47,978 nucleotides of DNA, taken from NCBI RefSeq assembly GCF_023887685.1, contig NZ_JAMWMR010000039.1:1-47978 (forward strand), read 5' to 3'. Positions 1 through 9,908 of this stretch are shown here, piece by piece. The stretch's first letter is position 1, and the number at the start of each line of letters is the position of its first letter. The notes beneath the pieces are model-generated. The model did not search any database. It was not told where the DNA came from and worked only from the letters and a program-made list of their open reading frames with translations. The stretch is from Streptomyces macrolidinus. GTDB lineage: Bacteria; Actinomycetota; Actinomycetes; Streptomycetales; Streptomycetaceae. A program made the position numbers and the translations under genes.

Positions 1-14
1 GGGCACGGCGTCTC

Positions 15-770
15 TCAGAAGCCGTGCCGGGCGCCGCCGTCCACCGGCAGCATGACGCCCGTCAGGAACGACGCCGCGGGCGAGAGCAGGAACGCGGCGC
101 TGCGGCCGAACTCCTCCGGGCTGCCGTAGCGGCGCAGCGGGATCCGCGCCTCGTGGCCCGCGCGGGTGGCCTCGGGGTCGGCGGAGAGCGCGTCCAGTTC
201 GCGGACCCGGTCCGTGTCGATACGGCCCGGGAGCAGCCCGACCACACGGATGCCGCGCGGGCCCAGCTCGTTCGCGAGGGACTTGGCGAAGCCCGCGAGC
301 CCGGGGCGCAGGCCGTTGGAGATGGTCAGCCCCGTGATCGGTTCGTACACGGAGCCGGACAGCACGAACCCGATGACACCGCCCTCGGTCAGCTCCTCGG
401 CGGCGGCGCGGGCCAGTCGCACCGCGCCGAGGAACACCGACTCGAACGCGCTCGTCCACTGCTCGTCCGTGCTGTCGGCGACATGGCCGGGCGGCGGGCC
501 GCCGACGCTGATCAGGATGCCGTCGAAGCCTCCGAAGCGCTCGCGCGCGGTGGCGATCAGCCGGGCGGGCGCGCCGGGGTCGGCGTTGTCGACCGCCACG
601 CCGACCGCGTGCGCACCCAGTTCGGCCGCGGCCTCGGCGGCCCGCTTCTCGTCGCGGCCCGTGACGACCACCTTCGCTCCGTCGGCCACGAGTGCGCGCG
701 CGGTGGCGTTGCCCAGTCCGCGGGTGGCGCCGGTGACGAGGTAGACACGGTCCTTCAGCCCAAGATCCAT
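15..770 (-). CDS. SDR-family protein lacking the YxxxK catalytic motif
   Basis: 251-residue Rossmann-fold protein. The N-terminus carries a TGATRGLG cofactor loop (about residues 13-20) preceded by beta-strand residues VYLV, and an Asp-Asn pair follows near residue 61, as in NAD(P)-dependent short-chain dehydrogenases. The usual Ser-Tyr-Lys triad is not intact. Ser140 sits in LSGSV, but where Tyr-x3-Lys should follow the sequence reads SNGLRPG, with Asn152 and Arg155 near the expected positions. This matches the 'BKR-like, imperfect tetrad' SDR subgroup, so catalysis may differ or be absent. It starts 5 bases after the stop of the GH15 gene and is probably cotranscribed with it; the AGGATAGGG ribosome site overlaps that gene's end. 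The fold is certain; the substrate cannot be told from sequence. Confidence 0.88.
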   Translation of the reverse strand: MDLGLKDRVYLVTGATRGLGNATARALVADGAKVVVTGRDEKRAAEAAAELGAHAVGVAVDNADPGAPARLIATARERFGGFDGILISVGGPPPGHVADSTDEQWTSAFESVFLGAVRLARAAAEELTEGGVIGFVLSGSVYEPITGLTISNGLRPGLAGFAKSLANELGPRGIRVVGLLPGRIDTDRVRELDALSADPEATRAGHEARIPLRRYGSPEEFGRSAAFLLSPAASFLTGVMLPVDGGARHGF

Positions 771-775
771 GCGCC

Positions 776-2602
776 CTATCCTGCCTGGTCCTCCTCGAAC
801 AGGGCGAGGGCGGTCCCCACCAGGCCGAGATGGCTGAAGGCCTGCGGGAAGTTGCCGAGCTGGCGGCAGGTGGCCGGGTCGTACTCCTCGGCGAGCAGCC
901 CGACGTCGTTGCTGACGCCCACCAGCCGTTCGAACAGCTCGCGGGCCTCGTCGCCGCGGCCGATGAGGCGCAGGGCGTCCGCGAGCCAGAACGAGCAGAC
1001 CAGGAAGGTGCCCTCCCTGCCGGGCAGCGGGTCCACGTCATTGCTCTCGGTGTCGTAGCGGCGCATGAAGCCGTCCGGGGCGAGCCGGGCGCGGACCGCC
1101 TCGACGGTGCCGATCACCCGTGGGTCGTCCGGCGGCAGGAAGCCGACCTGGGGGATCAGCAGCAGCGAGGCGTCGAGCGCGCGCGAGCCGTAGGACTGCG
1201 TGAACGTGTTCTGTCCGGGGTCGTAGCCGCGCTCGCACACCTCCCGGTGCACCGCGTCGCGCATCTCCCGCCAGCCTTCGAGATCGCCTTCGAGCTCGGG
1301 GTTCTCCTCGAGGGCGAGGACGGCGCGGTCGGCGGCGACCCAGGCCATCACCTTGGAGTGCACGAAGTGGCGGCGCCCGCCGCGCACTTCCCACAGGCCC
1401 TCGTCCGGCTCCCGCCAGACCGTGCGCAGGAACTCCATCAGCGCGCACTGCACCCGCCACATGTGCGGGCGGATCGGCAGGCCTGCGCGCCGCGCCACCG
1501 TCAGCGAGTCGACGACCTCGCCGTACACGTCCAACTGCAACTGCCGCACCGCGCCGTTGCCGACCCGGACCGGCGCGGAGCCCTGGAAGCCGGGCAGCCA
1601 GGGCAGTTCGTACTCGGGCAGCCGCCTCTCGCCCGACAGGCCGTACATGACCTGCAGATCGGCCGGGTCGCCCGCGACCGCGCGCAGCAGCCAGTCGCGC
1701 CAGGCCTCGGCCTCCTCGTGGTAGCCGGCGGTCAGCAGGGCCTCCAGGGTGAGCGTGGAGTCGCGCAGCCAGCTGTAGCGGTAGTCCCAGTTGCGGACGC
1801 CGCCCATCACTTCGGGCAGGGAGGTGGTGGGGGCGGCGACGATGCCGCCGGTCGGCGCGTAGGTGAGGGCCTTGAGGGTGATCAGGGAGCGGACCACCGC
1901 GTCCCGGTGGGGCCCGCGGTAGCGGCACTCGGCCGCCCAGTCGCGCCAGGTCGCGACGCTGGACTCCAGTGCCTCGAAGGGGTCGACGAGGGTGGGGCGC
2001 GGCTTGTGCGAGGGATGCCAGGTGAGGACGAAGGCGACCTTCTCCCCCTCCTCGACCGTGAACTCGGAGTGCGTGGCGAAGTCCTTGCCCCAGGTGTGCA
2101 CCGGGGGATGGCTGCGCAGCCACACCGAGTCGGGTCCCGCGACGGCCACGCGATGGCCGTCGGCCCGGCGCATCCACGGCACGATCGAGCCGTAGTCGAA
2201 GCGCAGCCGCAGCGTGCCGCGTACGGTCACCTTGCCGCGCAGGCCTTCGACGATGCGGACGAGGTCGGGGGCGTGGTCACGTTGCGGCATGAAGTCGGTG
2301 AGGCGGACCGAGCCGTCCGGGGTGTCCCACTCCGAGTCGAGGACGAGGGTGTCGGCGCGGTAGGCGCGGCGGGTGCAGGGGCCGCTGTGCCGCGGGGCGA
2401 TGTGCCAGTGCCCGTGGTCCTCGCTGCCGAGCAGCGCGGCGAAGCAGGCCGCCGAGTCGAAGCGGGGAAGGCAGAGCCAGTCGACCGAGCCGGTCCGGCT
2501 GACCAGGGCGGCGGTCTGCTGGTCGCCGATGAGGGCGTAGTCCTCGATGGTCCGCTGGGATCGCTGCACGGGTTCCGGTTTCCCGGCGGACTCACGGGAC
2601 AA
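776..2602 (-). CDS. Glycoside hydrolase family 15 protein (glucoamylase/trehalase-like)
   Basis: 608-residue cytosolic protein with the layout of actinobacterial GH15 enzymes: an N-terminal beta domain opening with IEDYALIGDQQTAALV and GSVDWLCLPRFDS, then an (alpha/alpha)6 barrel containing the family block NWDYRYSWLRDSTLTLEAL (about residues 270-288). There is no signal peptide, so an intracellular alpha-glucan or trehalose substrate is likely. Members of this length in mycobacteria and Streptomyces have been described as trehalases or glucoamylases; sequence alone does not decide. The listed start is TTG at 2602 with a weak ribosome site; an in-frame GTG at 2569, shortly before the conserved IEDYALIGD, is an alternative. 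It lies between the SURF1 gene (43 bases upstream) and the SDR gene in a minus-strand run. Confidence 0.9.
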   Translation of the reverse strand: MSRESAGKPEPVQRSQRTIEDYALIGDQQTAALVSRTGSVDWLCLPRFDSAACFAALLGSEDHGHWHIAPRHSGPCTRRAYRADTLVLDSEWDTPDGSVRLTDFMPQRDHAPDLVRIVEGLRGKVTVRGTLRLRFDYGSIVPWMRRADGHRVAVAGPDSVWLRSHPPVHTWGKDFATHSEFTVEEGEKVAFVLTWHPSHKPRPTLVDPFEALESSVATWRDWAAECRYRGPHRDAVVRSLITLKALTYAPTGGIVAAPTTSLPEVMGGVRNWDYRYSWLRDSTLTLEALLTAGYHEEAEAWRDWLLRAVAGDPADLQVMYGLSGERRLPEYELPWLPGFQGSAPVRVGNGAVRQLQLDVYGEVVDSLTVARRAGLPIRPHMWRVQCALMEFLRTVWREPDEGLWEVRGGRRHFVHSKVMAWVAADRAVLALEENPELEGDLEGWREMRDAVHREVCERGYDPGQNTFTQSYGSRALDASLLLIPQVGFLPPDDPRVIGTVEAVRARLAPDGFMRRYDTESNDVDPLPGREGTFLVCSFWLADALRLIGRGDEARELFERLVGVSNDVGLLAEEYDPATCRQLGNFPQAFSHLGLVGTALALFEEDQAG

Positions 2603-2644
2603 TCCGGGGTACGGCCGGGCGGGGGACGATCCGCGGGAGATCCG

Positions 2645-3442
2645 CTACGCCGGTGCCGGTTCCGTCTCCGGGCTGCTCTGCTCGGCGCTCGCCGCGGCCC
2701 GTGCCTGGTCGCGGGCCTCGCGGCGGGCCAGGACCACCCAGCCGATCGGGACACCCGCGGAGAACAGCCACCACTGGATCGCGTACGCCATGTGGGGGCC
2801 GATGTCACTGTGTTCCGGGGCCGCGATCAGTTGCGGCGAGTTGTTCGTGGGGGCGGGGGAGACCAGCTCGACATAGCCCGCGAGGACCTGCTTGCCCAGG
2901 CTCTTGGCCTGCTGCTCGCTGTTGATCAGCATGATCTGGCGGTCCGGCAGTCCCTTGACGTCCTTGATGCCGCTCTCGGCGGTCGTCTGGTCCGGCATGA
3001 GCCGTCCGGTGACCGTGATCTCGCCGCTCGCAGGCGCCGGGACCTTCGGGAAGGCGGTCTGCGCGAGGTCGGCCTCGATCCAGCCCCGGTTGACCAGGAG
3101 CACCTTCCCGTCGTCCAGGACGAACGGGGTCAGGACGTGGTAGCCGACATCGCCGTCGTTGTTCGTACGGCGGCGCACCACGACCTCGTGGGCCGTGTCG
3201 AAGCGGCCCTTCGCGGACACCCGCCGGTACAGGTCGTCGTTCTTGACGGTGCCGCCGGGCGAGGTGAGCGTCTCCGCGGGCACCGGCTTCGCGGTCAGCG
3301 ACTCACCGATCACCTTGTTCAGCGCGACCCGGTGCTCGTGGCGGTGCAACTGCCAGAAACCCAGCTCGATCATCGTCGGGATGAGCGCCAGCATCACGAG
3401 GGTGAGAATCACCCACTGCCGGGTCAACAGGAAGCGGTACAC
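2645..3442 (-). CDS. SURF1-family cytochrome oxidase assembly protein
   Basis: About 265 residues. SURF1/Shy1 proteins assist haem insertion and assembly of aa3-type cytochrome c oxidase in the cytoplasmic membrane. Topology is typical: an N-terminal membrane helix (WVILTLVMLALIPTMIELGFW), an external domain with the family signature LLVNRGWIE (about residues 113-121), and a C-terminal helix preceded by HMAYAIQWWLF. The open frame extends far upstream, but homology begins at YRFLLTRQW, so the GTG at 3440-3442 is preferred. The C-terminus is an Ala/Glu/Pro-rich tail. It lies between the exonuclease gene and the GH15 gene, all on the minus strand. Confidence 0.93.
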   Translation of the reverse strand: MYRFLLTRQWVILTLVMLALIPTMIELGFWQLHRHEHRVALNKVIGESLTAKPVPAETLTSPGGTVKNDDLYRRVSAKGRFDTAHEVVVRRRTNNDGDVGYHVLTPFVLDDGKVLLVNRGWIEADLAQTAFPKVPAPASGEITVTGRLMPDQTTAESGIKDVKGLPDRQIMLINSEQQAKSLGKQVLAGYVELVSPAPTNNSPQLIAAPEHSDIGPHMAYAIQWWLFSAGVPIGWVVLARREARDQARAAASAEQSSPETEPAPA

Positions 3443-3522
3443 CCACTGACCGTACCTCGCATGCGGCGGCCTTCCACGGGTGGGTCCCCGTAGGGTGCGA
3501 CGACGGCCCGGCCTTCCGGTCG

Positions 3523-4500
3523 TCACTCGCCCGAGGCCGGTGCCACATCCCTGAGCAGTTGCCCGAAGGCCGCCTCGTCGATCACCGGCGTGCCGTACTG
3601 CCGTGCCTTGACCGTCTTCGACGTGCCCGAGTCGGGGTCGTTGGTGACCAGCAGGCTGGTGAGCCGGGACAGGCTCGTCGCCACGTGCAGCCCCGCCTCG
3701 ACGGCACGGTCCTCCAGGAGCTCGCGCTCCGTCGACGTGTCCCCGGAGAACGCCACCCGCATGCCCTGTTTGAGAGGCTTGCCCTCTTCGTACCGCCCCG
3801 GGTTGGGGTACGGACAGGCGGGGCGCTTGCGGGACGGGCGCCAGCTCGCGGCGCCGTAGGACCCGGAGGACTGCCGTCCGATCGTCGGGGAGGAGATCCA
3901 CTCGGTCAGCGGGCGGCACTCCAGCAGCGGCAGCCGTACGCCACCCCGCGCGGCGGCGTGCAGGCTCGGCCGGAACGCCTCCGCCAGCACGCGCGCGTCG
4001 TCCAGCGCGTGGTGCGCCCGCTGCTGGACCACGCCGAAGTGCGCGGCCAGCGTCTCCAGCTTGTGGTTGGGCAGCGGCAGGCCCAGTTCCTTGGAGAGCG
4101 CGATCGTGCACAGCCGCTGACGGACCGGCGCCTCGCGCTCCGCGCGCGCGTACTCCCGCGCGATCATCGACCAGTCGAAGACGGCGTTGTGCGCGACGAG
4201 CACCCGGCCGTCGAGCCGGGCGGCGAACTCCTCGGCGACGTCCTGGAAGAGCGGCGCCCCCTGCAGCATCGTGCTCGTCAGGCCGTGGATCCACACCGGG
4301 CCGGGGTCGCGTTGCGGGTTGACCAGCGTGTACCAGTGGTCCTCGACCTCGCCGCGCCCGTCCAGCCGGTAGACGGCGGCCGAGATGATCCGGTCGTCCC
4401 GGCTCAGACCGGTGGTCTCCACGTCGACGACCGCGTACCCCTCGGGATACGCGGCCGGCCAGGGAGCCGGGGGTGCTGCGGTCGTACGGTCTTCGAGCAT
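3523..4500 (-). CDS. DEDDh-family exonuclease with C-terminal BRCT domain
   Basis: 325 residues. The N-terminal half is a DnaQ-like 3'-5' exonuclease: motif I VVDVETTG (near residue 24), motif II around VLVAHNAVFDWSMI (near residue 101), and motif III HHALDDA (near residue 161) supplying the catalytic His and Asp. The C-terminal 90 residues (from GMRVAFSGDTSTERELLEDRA) form a BRCT domain like those of DNA ligases and DnaQ-BRCT fusions, which binds DNA ends or protein partners. It is too short to include a polymerase and is likely an accessory repair or proofreading nuclease. The ATG at 4500 starts directly before the exonuclease domain; the longer frame upstream has no homology. Confidence 0.92.
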   Translation of the reverse strand: MLEDRTTAAPPAPWPAAYPEGYAVVDVETTGLSRDDRIISAAVYRLDGRGEVEDHWYTLVNPQRDPGPVWIHGLTSTMLQGAPLFQDVAEEFAARLDGRVLVAHNAVFDWSMIAREYARAEREAPVRQRLCTIALSKELGLPLPNHKLETLAAHFGVVQQRAHHALDDARVLAEAFRPSLHAAARGGVRLPLLECRPLTEWISSPTIGRQSSGSYGAASWRPSRKRPACPYPNPGRYEEGKPLKQGMRVAFSGDTSTERELLEDRAVEAGLHVATSLSRLTSLLVTNDPDSGTSKTVKARQYGTPVIDEAAFGQLLRDVAPASGE

Positions 4501-4670
4501 GGTCACCGAGGATACGGGCCGCCACCGACAGCTCCGCCCGCGGGCGTACGGCCGAGGCCGGAACTGACGGGTCGTCAGAAGGGGTGGGGAGGCGCTCCAC
4601 GTGGGGCGGAGGCGGGGCGAAGGGCCGGGTCGGTGTGGCGGCGACAGAAGCGGAGTGTCATCCTCCCCAT

Positions 4671-5381
4671 GTGACGCAACCCATGCATGACGAAACCCAT
4701 GGCGGCGCGCTCGGCACGCGGCTGAACTGGCTGCGGGCCGCGGTCCTCGGCGCGAACGACGGCATCGTCTCCACCGCGGGCCTCGTGGTCGGCGTCGCGG
4801 GCGCGACGAGCGACCGCGGGGCGCTGCTGACGGCGGGCCTGGCCGGGCTGTTGGCCGGGTCCATGTCGATGGCGGTGGGCGAGTACGTGTCGGTGTCGAC
4901 CCAGCGGGACTCCGAGCGGGCCGCGCTGGCCGTGGAGAAGCGGGAGCTGAGGGAGCAACCACAGGAGGAATTGGAGGAGTTGACGGGGCTCCTCCAGGCG
5001 CGCGGCCTGTCGCGGGAGGTGGCCCGGGAGGCGGCGCTGCAACTGACCGAACGGGACGCGCTGCGCGCTCACGCGAGCGTGGAACTCGGCATCAACCCGG
5101 ACGAGTTGGCGAACCCCTGGCACGCGGCGTGGGCGAGCTTCCTGGCGTTCACGGTGGGCGCGCTGCTGCCGCTCCTGGCGATCGTGCTGCCGCCCGACGG
5201 CCTGCGGCTCCCGGTGACGGTCGGCTCCGTCCTGGCCGCGCTCTCCCTCACCGGCTGGGCCAGCGCGCGCCTGGGCGCCGCGCGACCGGGGCGCGCCCTG
5301 ACGCGGAACATGCTGGGCGGGGCGCTGGCCATGGGCATCACCTATGCGGCGGGAGCCCTCCTGGGCGCGACCGCGACCTGA
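4671..5381 (+). CDS. VIT1/CCC1-family iron/manganese transporter
   Basis: About 236 residues. VIT family proteins move Fe(II) or Mn(II) across membranes. The N-terminal block LNWLRAAVLGANDGIVSTAGLVVGVAGA and the glycine-rich second helix ending SMSMAVGEYVSVSTQRD are diagnostic. A cytosolic Glu-rich segment (EKRELREQPQEELEELTGLL) corresponds to the metal-binding domain between helices 2 and 3, and three more helices follow. The start is uncertain: GTG at 4671 and ATG at 4683 both fit. The gene diverges from the exonuclease gene, with about 170 bases between them in which I see no clear operator. Confidence 0.92.
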   Translation: MTQPMHDETHGGALGTRLNWLRAAVLGANDGIVSTAGLVVGVAGATSDRGALLTAGLAGLLAGSMSMAVGEYVSVSTQRDSERAALAVEKRELREQPQEELEELTGLLQARGLSREVAREAALQLTERDALRAHASVELGINPDELANPWHAAWASFLAFTVGALLPLLAIVLPPDGLRLPVTVGSVLAALSLTGWASARLGAARPGRALTRNMLGGALAMGITYAAGALLGATAT

Positions 5382-5505
5382 TCCCAGTCGGCGGAGCCGT
5401 CCCCTTCGTTTGGAGGACATCGCCAAGAGAGGCACCCGTACCGCCGGTAATACTTGTGCGTAACAACGTCTATCCCCCGGCGAGCGGTGGCTCTACGGTT
5501 CACCC

Positions 5506-6389
<884 letters not shown>

Positions 6390-6393
<4 letters not shown>

Positions 6394-7109
6394 CACTCGG
6401 TGCAGAGCGGCTCGTCGAAGGACGTGCGCCGCAGCGGTCCGAACGCCTCGCGCGGGTGTTCCTCGTCCTCTTCTGGTGCGCCGTCGTCGCCGACCTCGGC
6501 TGCCTCGCCGCCGACCTGTCGCTCGGCCACACCCTGGCCAAGCCCCTGCTGATGCCGCTGCTCGCCCTGCACGTCATCGTGCGCGGCGGGCCCCGGCTCC
6601 AGGTGGCGGCGCTGCTCTTCGGCTGCGGCGGCGACGTCCTGCTGCTGCTCGACGCCGACCCCGCCTTCCTCGCCGGGATGGCCTCCTTCGCGGCCGGACA
6701 CGTCTGCTACCTCCTGCTCTTCCGGCAGCAGCGCGCTCCCCGCGCGCGTGCGGCCTGGACCGCCGGGGTCTACGGCGTCGTCCTCGTCGCCCTGGTCTTC
6801 CTCCTGTGGCCCGGCCTCCCGGCCGACCTGCGCATCCCCGTCGCGGGCTACAGCCTGCTGCTCACCGCGATGGCGTGCGGCTCCACCCGGCTCGGGCCCG
6901 TCGCGGGCGTCGGCGGCGCGCTGTTCCTGCTGTCCGACACGCTGATCGCGACCGGTATCGCCGACTGGCCGCAGCTCCCGAGGCCCGATCTGTGGATCAT
7001 GCTCACCTACGATCTGGCGCAGTTCCTGCTGACCCTGGGCCTGCTCGACGCGCTACGGACACGGGCGGCGGCGACGGAGCCTCGCGAGGCGTCCACCGTC
7101 ACCTCCTGA
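6390..7109 (+). CDS. YhhN-family membrane protein (lysoplasmalogenase-like)
   Basis: 239 residues and about eight membrane helices. The conserved segments of the YhhN/TMEM86 family are present: KPLLMPLL, FGCGGDVLLLLD, FAAGHVCYL and GALFLLSDTLIA. Mammalian TMEM86 members hydrolyse lysoplasmalogen; bacterial members are less well characterised. The start codon overlaps the stop of the sterol desaturase-like gene by four bases (ATGA), so translational coupling is likely and both proteins may act on membrane lipids. Only 13 bases separate it from the convergent CopD gene. Confidence 0.88.
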
Positions 7110-7122
7110 GCGCGGGGGCCGC

Positions 7123-8160
7123 TCACGACCAGCGGATCGGCAGCGGCAGCGCCGTCAGCAGCCCCGACACCGCGACGACCAGGCTCAGCGCCACCAGCTC
7201 CGCACGCGCGGGAGCGCAGGCGCCGAGCGGGTCGGCCGCGCGGCGCAGCCGCAGGCGCGCGAGCAGGGCCAGTACGGCGACGACGGCCACGAGGAGCACC
7301 TTGGCGAGCAGGGCACGGCCGTACGCGGTCTCGGTGAGCTGGTCGAGGATCGTCTCGCGCGGCATCCGGCGCAGCGAACTCACCAGACCCGTCGCGGTGA
7401 GCGCGGCGAGCAGAACGGCCGCCACGCGCGCGTAGAGCCCGAGCAGGGCGGCGCCCGCGGCCGGGACGGTACGCCAGTGCCGCAGCGTCCGCAGGGCGTA
7501 GAGCAGCCCGCCGACCCACAGGGACGCGCAGGTGAGGTGGACGAGCGTCAGACAGGAGCCCAGCAGCGGACCGTGCTCCGTGGTGGGGTGGGCCCGCAGC
7601 GCCTCGGCGACGATCACCGCGGCCGGTGGCCACAGACAGAAGGACGTTCGGCGCGAGAGGGCGCACAGCCCGGCCGCGAGGAAGGCGTCGACCTCCAGGA
7701 GCGCGAGGACGCCGTCCCGGCTCCGGTACAGCCCGCCGAGGTCGATCTCGCCGAGCGTGTGCGGGACGAGGTTGCCGGTGGCCACCACCGAGGCGAGCCC
7801 CAGCGCGGCGACGAAGCCCGCGCAGGCCGCGTAGGGCGCCCAGGTGCGCGGCAGTTCAGCCGGGGGCGCGCCCGGCACCTGGCGGGCCAGTCGGGTGACG
7901 AGGAGTTCGCCCGCGGGTATGCAGAGCGCCGCGAACAGCACGGTGCGCAGGAGCCCGGTGCCGCCCACTCCGGGCGCGGCGGCCTCACCCGTGCCACGCA
8001 GCGCGGCCGACGGGCCGAGCAGGGGTATGAGGGCACCGGCCGTGACGAGGACGAGTACCAGGACGGCTCTGGACGCGGCGGGCCGGGATGCGGCGCCGGT
8101 CCCGGAAGGCGCCTGTGCGTCACGGTCGTCGGAATCCGCGGTCGATCGTGGGGAGCCCAT
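7123..8160 (-). CDS. CopD-domain membrane protein (copper resistance/transport-like)
   Basis: About 345 residues, mostly hydrophobic with eight or nine helices. The C-terminal half has the CopD pattern: LVHLTCASLWVGGLLYAL, then ARVAAVLLAALTATGLVSSL, and YGRALLAKVLLVAVVAVLALL. CopD proteins are linked to copper uptake. No CopC domain or periplasmic copper ligands are fused here. The ATG at 8160 is preferred because GAGGA lies seven bases upstream; the open frame continues to 8268 without support. The gene is isolated between YhhN (convergent) and a subtilase gene with a strong terminator hairpin, so it is probably transcribed alone. Confidence 0.82.
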   Translation of the reverse strand: MGSPRSTADSDDRDAQAPSGTGAASRPAASRAVLVLVLVTAGALIPLLGPSAALRGTGEAAAPGVGGTGLLRTVLFAALCIPAGELLVTRLARQVPGAPPAELPRTWAPYAACAGFVAALGLASVVATGNLVPHTLGEIDLGGLYRSRDGVLALLEVDAFLAAGLCALSRRTSFCLWPPAAVIVAEALRAHPTTEHGPLLGSCLTLVHLTCASLWVGGLLYALRTLRHWRTVPAAGAALLGLYARVAAVLLAALTATGLVSSLRRMPRETILDQLTETAYGRALLAKVLLVAVVAVLALLARLRLRRAADPLGACAPARAELVALSLVVAVSGLLTALPLPIRWS

Positions 8161-8233
8161 TCCTGGATCCTCATGACTCGTGACGGACCGGGCAACCCCG
8201 GCCGGTCGGCCAGGCAGGGCCGGCACGGCCGAA

Positions 8234-8280
8234 GGGGCCGGGCGAGCGACTCTGTTGGTCAATGGCAACAGAGTCGAGCG
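8234..8280 (-). terminator. Hairpin after the first subtilase gene
   Basis: A long inverted repeat (8234-8257 against 8267-8290, 22 of 24 positions paired, loop of about nine bases) lies just beyond the stop of the subtilase gene at 8307 and before the CopD start at 8160. It probably ends subtilase transcription and insulates the CopD gene. Confidence 0.7.
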
Positions 8281-8306
8281 CCCGGCCCCTCACACGTGGA
8301 AGGCCC

Positions 8307-9836
8307 CTACTCCGTGACGGCCTTCAGCGCGTTCACGATCCCGTTCCCGTAGAACCCGTTGTTGTTCTTCGACCCCTTGCACACGGCGTCGATCGTGCCG
8401 TCGGAGTCGATGTCGTACGGGGTCGTGCACGGGGTGGCGTCGGCCTCGGAGGCCAGCAGGGCCTTCACCCGGCCGGGGGTGGCGTGCGGGTGCGTCGACT
8501 TGATGAGCGCGGCCACGCCCGCGACGTGCGGGGTCGCCATCGACGTGCCCGCCATGTAGCCCCACTTGCCACCGGGCAGGGTGCCGAGGATCAGACCGCT
8601 GGTGGCGGGCGCCGCCGGGGGCTGGTAGGCGGTGGAGTCGCCGCCGGGTGCGGCGACGTCGATGACGCCGTGACCGTAGTTGGAGAACGACGACTTGATG
8701 CCCTTCGCGCCGGTCGAGGACACGGTCACCACACCGGGCAACTGGGTCGGTATGTCGAAGCACTTGTGCGGGTCGATCACCCGGTCACCGGGCGTGCCGT
8801 CGTTGGGGGAGACGGGGTCGGTGATGGCGTGGGAGTCCAGGTCGTAGTTCTCGTTGCCCGCCGCCGCGACGTTGACCGTGCCCTTGCGCTCCGCGTACTG
8901 CGTGGCCCGCGAGATGGCGTCGACGAGCGCCCGCTGGTCCACGTCGTCGAGGCAGTTGAAGTTCCACGGGTCGGTGTAATAGCTGTTGTTGGTGATGTCC
9001 ACGTGGTGCTCGGCCGCCCACACGAAGCCGCAGACCACGGCCTCGGTGTAGAAGTAGCCCGCCGGGGTGGACACCTTGATGCCGGCGACCTTCACGCCGG
9101 GCGCGACACCGGTCATGCCGCTGCCGTTCTTGGCCGCCGCGATCTCGCCCGCGACATGCGTGCCGTGGGGGCTCTCCTCCGCGCTCGGCCGCCAGGCCCC
9201 GTCGGTGGTGTCCGGCTTGCCCGACACGCAGTTGACGGACGCCGCGCGGTCGAAGTTCGGGGCGAGGTCGGGGTGGGTGTCGTCGACGCCCGTGTCGATG
9301 ACGGCGACCGTGACATCACGGCTGCCGAGCGTCTTCTCGTGCGCCTTGTCCGCCCCGATGGCGGGCAGGTCCCACTGCAAGGGCTCCAACGGGTCCTGTC
9401 CGTCGGCCGCTTGGACGTTCGCGACCTCCTCGGCGGTGAGCACCTTGGGCGTGCCGACCTCGGTGGTCGACTGCGGGGAGAGGGGCGCGGTGCGGGTGGC
9501 ACCGGCCGACTGCACGCCCGGGACCTTGCGGATGGTGCGGGCGAAGTCGGGGTTCGAGGAGTGGACGACGACCACGCCGATCTGGTCGTACGCGACCGTG
9601 ATCGTGCCGCCCGCGGCGGCGATGGCCTTCTTCACCGACGCGGACGGGCCCTTCCCCGTGGCGGTGTTGACGATGTAGCTCAGCTCGGCCCCGTCGGTCG
9701 CCGAGGCCTTCGGGGCCTGTGGAGCCGACTCCACCGCCGAAGCGGTGGCGCCCGGAAGGAAGGCGAAGGCGGTCGCCATGGCCATCCCCAGCGGAAGGGC
9801 GACGAGACGACGGGAACGTGTGCGTGGCGCTGTCAT
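8307..9836 (-). CDS. Secreted S8 family serine peptidase (subtilase), copy 1
   Basis: 509 residues. A signal peptide (basic MTAPRTRSRR, hydrophobic core, cleavage likely after GATASA) is followed by an inhibitor-I9-like propeptide region (SYIVNTATGK...) and the peptidase domain. The catalytic triad is visible: Asp181 in VIDTGVDD, His224 in HGTHVAGE and Ser432 in GTSMATPH. Paired Cys residues in the domain fit an extracellular enzyme. The start at 9836 is chosen for its GGAG ribosome site eight bases upstream and the fit of the signal peptide. It is a close paralogue of the next gene upstream, same strand, with 72 bases between them, pointing to tandem duplication. Confidence 0.95.
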   Translation of the reverse strand: MTAPRTRSRRLVALPLGMAMATAFAFLPGATASAVESAPQAPKASATDGAELSYIVNTATGKGPSASVKKAIAAAGGTITVAYDQIGVVVVHSSNPDFARTIRKVPGVQSAGATRTAPLSPQSTTEVGTPKVLTAEEVANVQAADGQDPLEPLQWDLPAIGADKAHEKTLGSRDVTVAVIDTGVDDTHPDLAPNFDRAASVNCVSGKPDTTDGAWRPSAEESPHGTHVAGEIAAAKNGSGMTGVAPGVKVAGIKVSTPAGYFYTEAVVCGFVWAAEHHVDITNNSYYTDPWNFNCLDDVDQRALVDAISRATQYAERKGTVNVAAAGNENYDLDSHAITDPVSPNDGTPGDRVIDPHKCFDIPTQLPGVVTVSSTGAKGIKSSFSNYGHGVIDVAAPGGDSTAYQPPAAPATSGLILGTLPGGKWGYMAGTSMATPHVAGVAALIKSTHPHATPGRVKALLASEADATPCTTPYDIDSDGTIDAVCKGSKNNNGFYGNGIVNALKAVTE

Positions 9837-9908
9837 GCGGGTCTCCAACTCATGTGCGGTACAGGCGGTACGAGTCGCAAGGAAGCTCAAGGGGCGGGAG
9901 GAGGACGG

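Noticed and set aside
830..3493. Long open frame on the plus strand opposite the GH15 and SURF1 genes
   Set aside because: It is the high-GC shadow of the minus-strand genes: no homology, and low-complexity composition rich in Arg, Gly, Ala and Val.
4473..4670. Longer N-terminal extension of the VIT protein
   Set aside because: The in-frame upstream segment has no membrane character or homology and overlaps the start of the divergent exonuclease gene.
5459..5486. CGTAAC before the sterol desaturase-like gene as a sigma-BldN promoter
   Set aside because: The -35-like CGTAAC is present, but the -10 position reads CGAGCG, a poor match.
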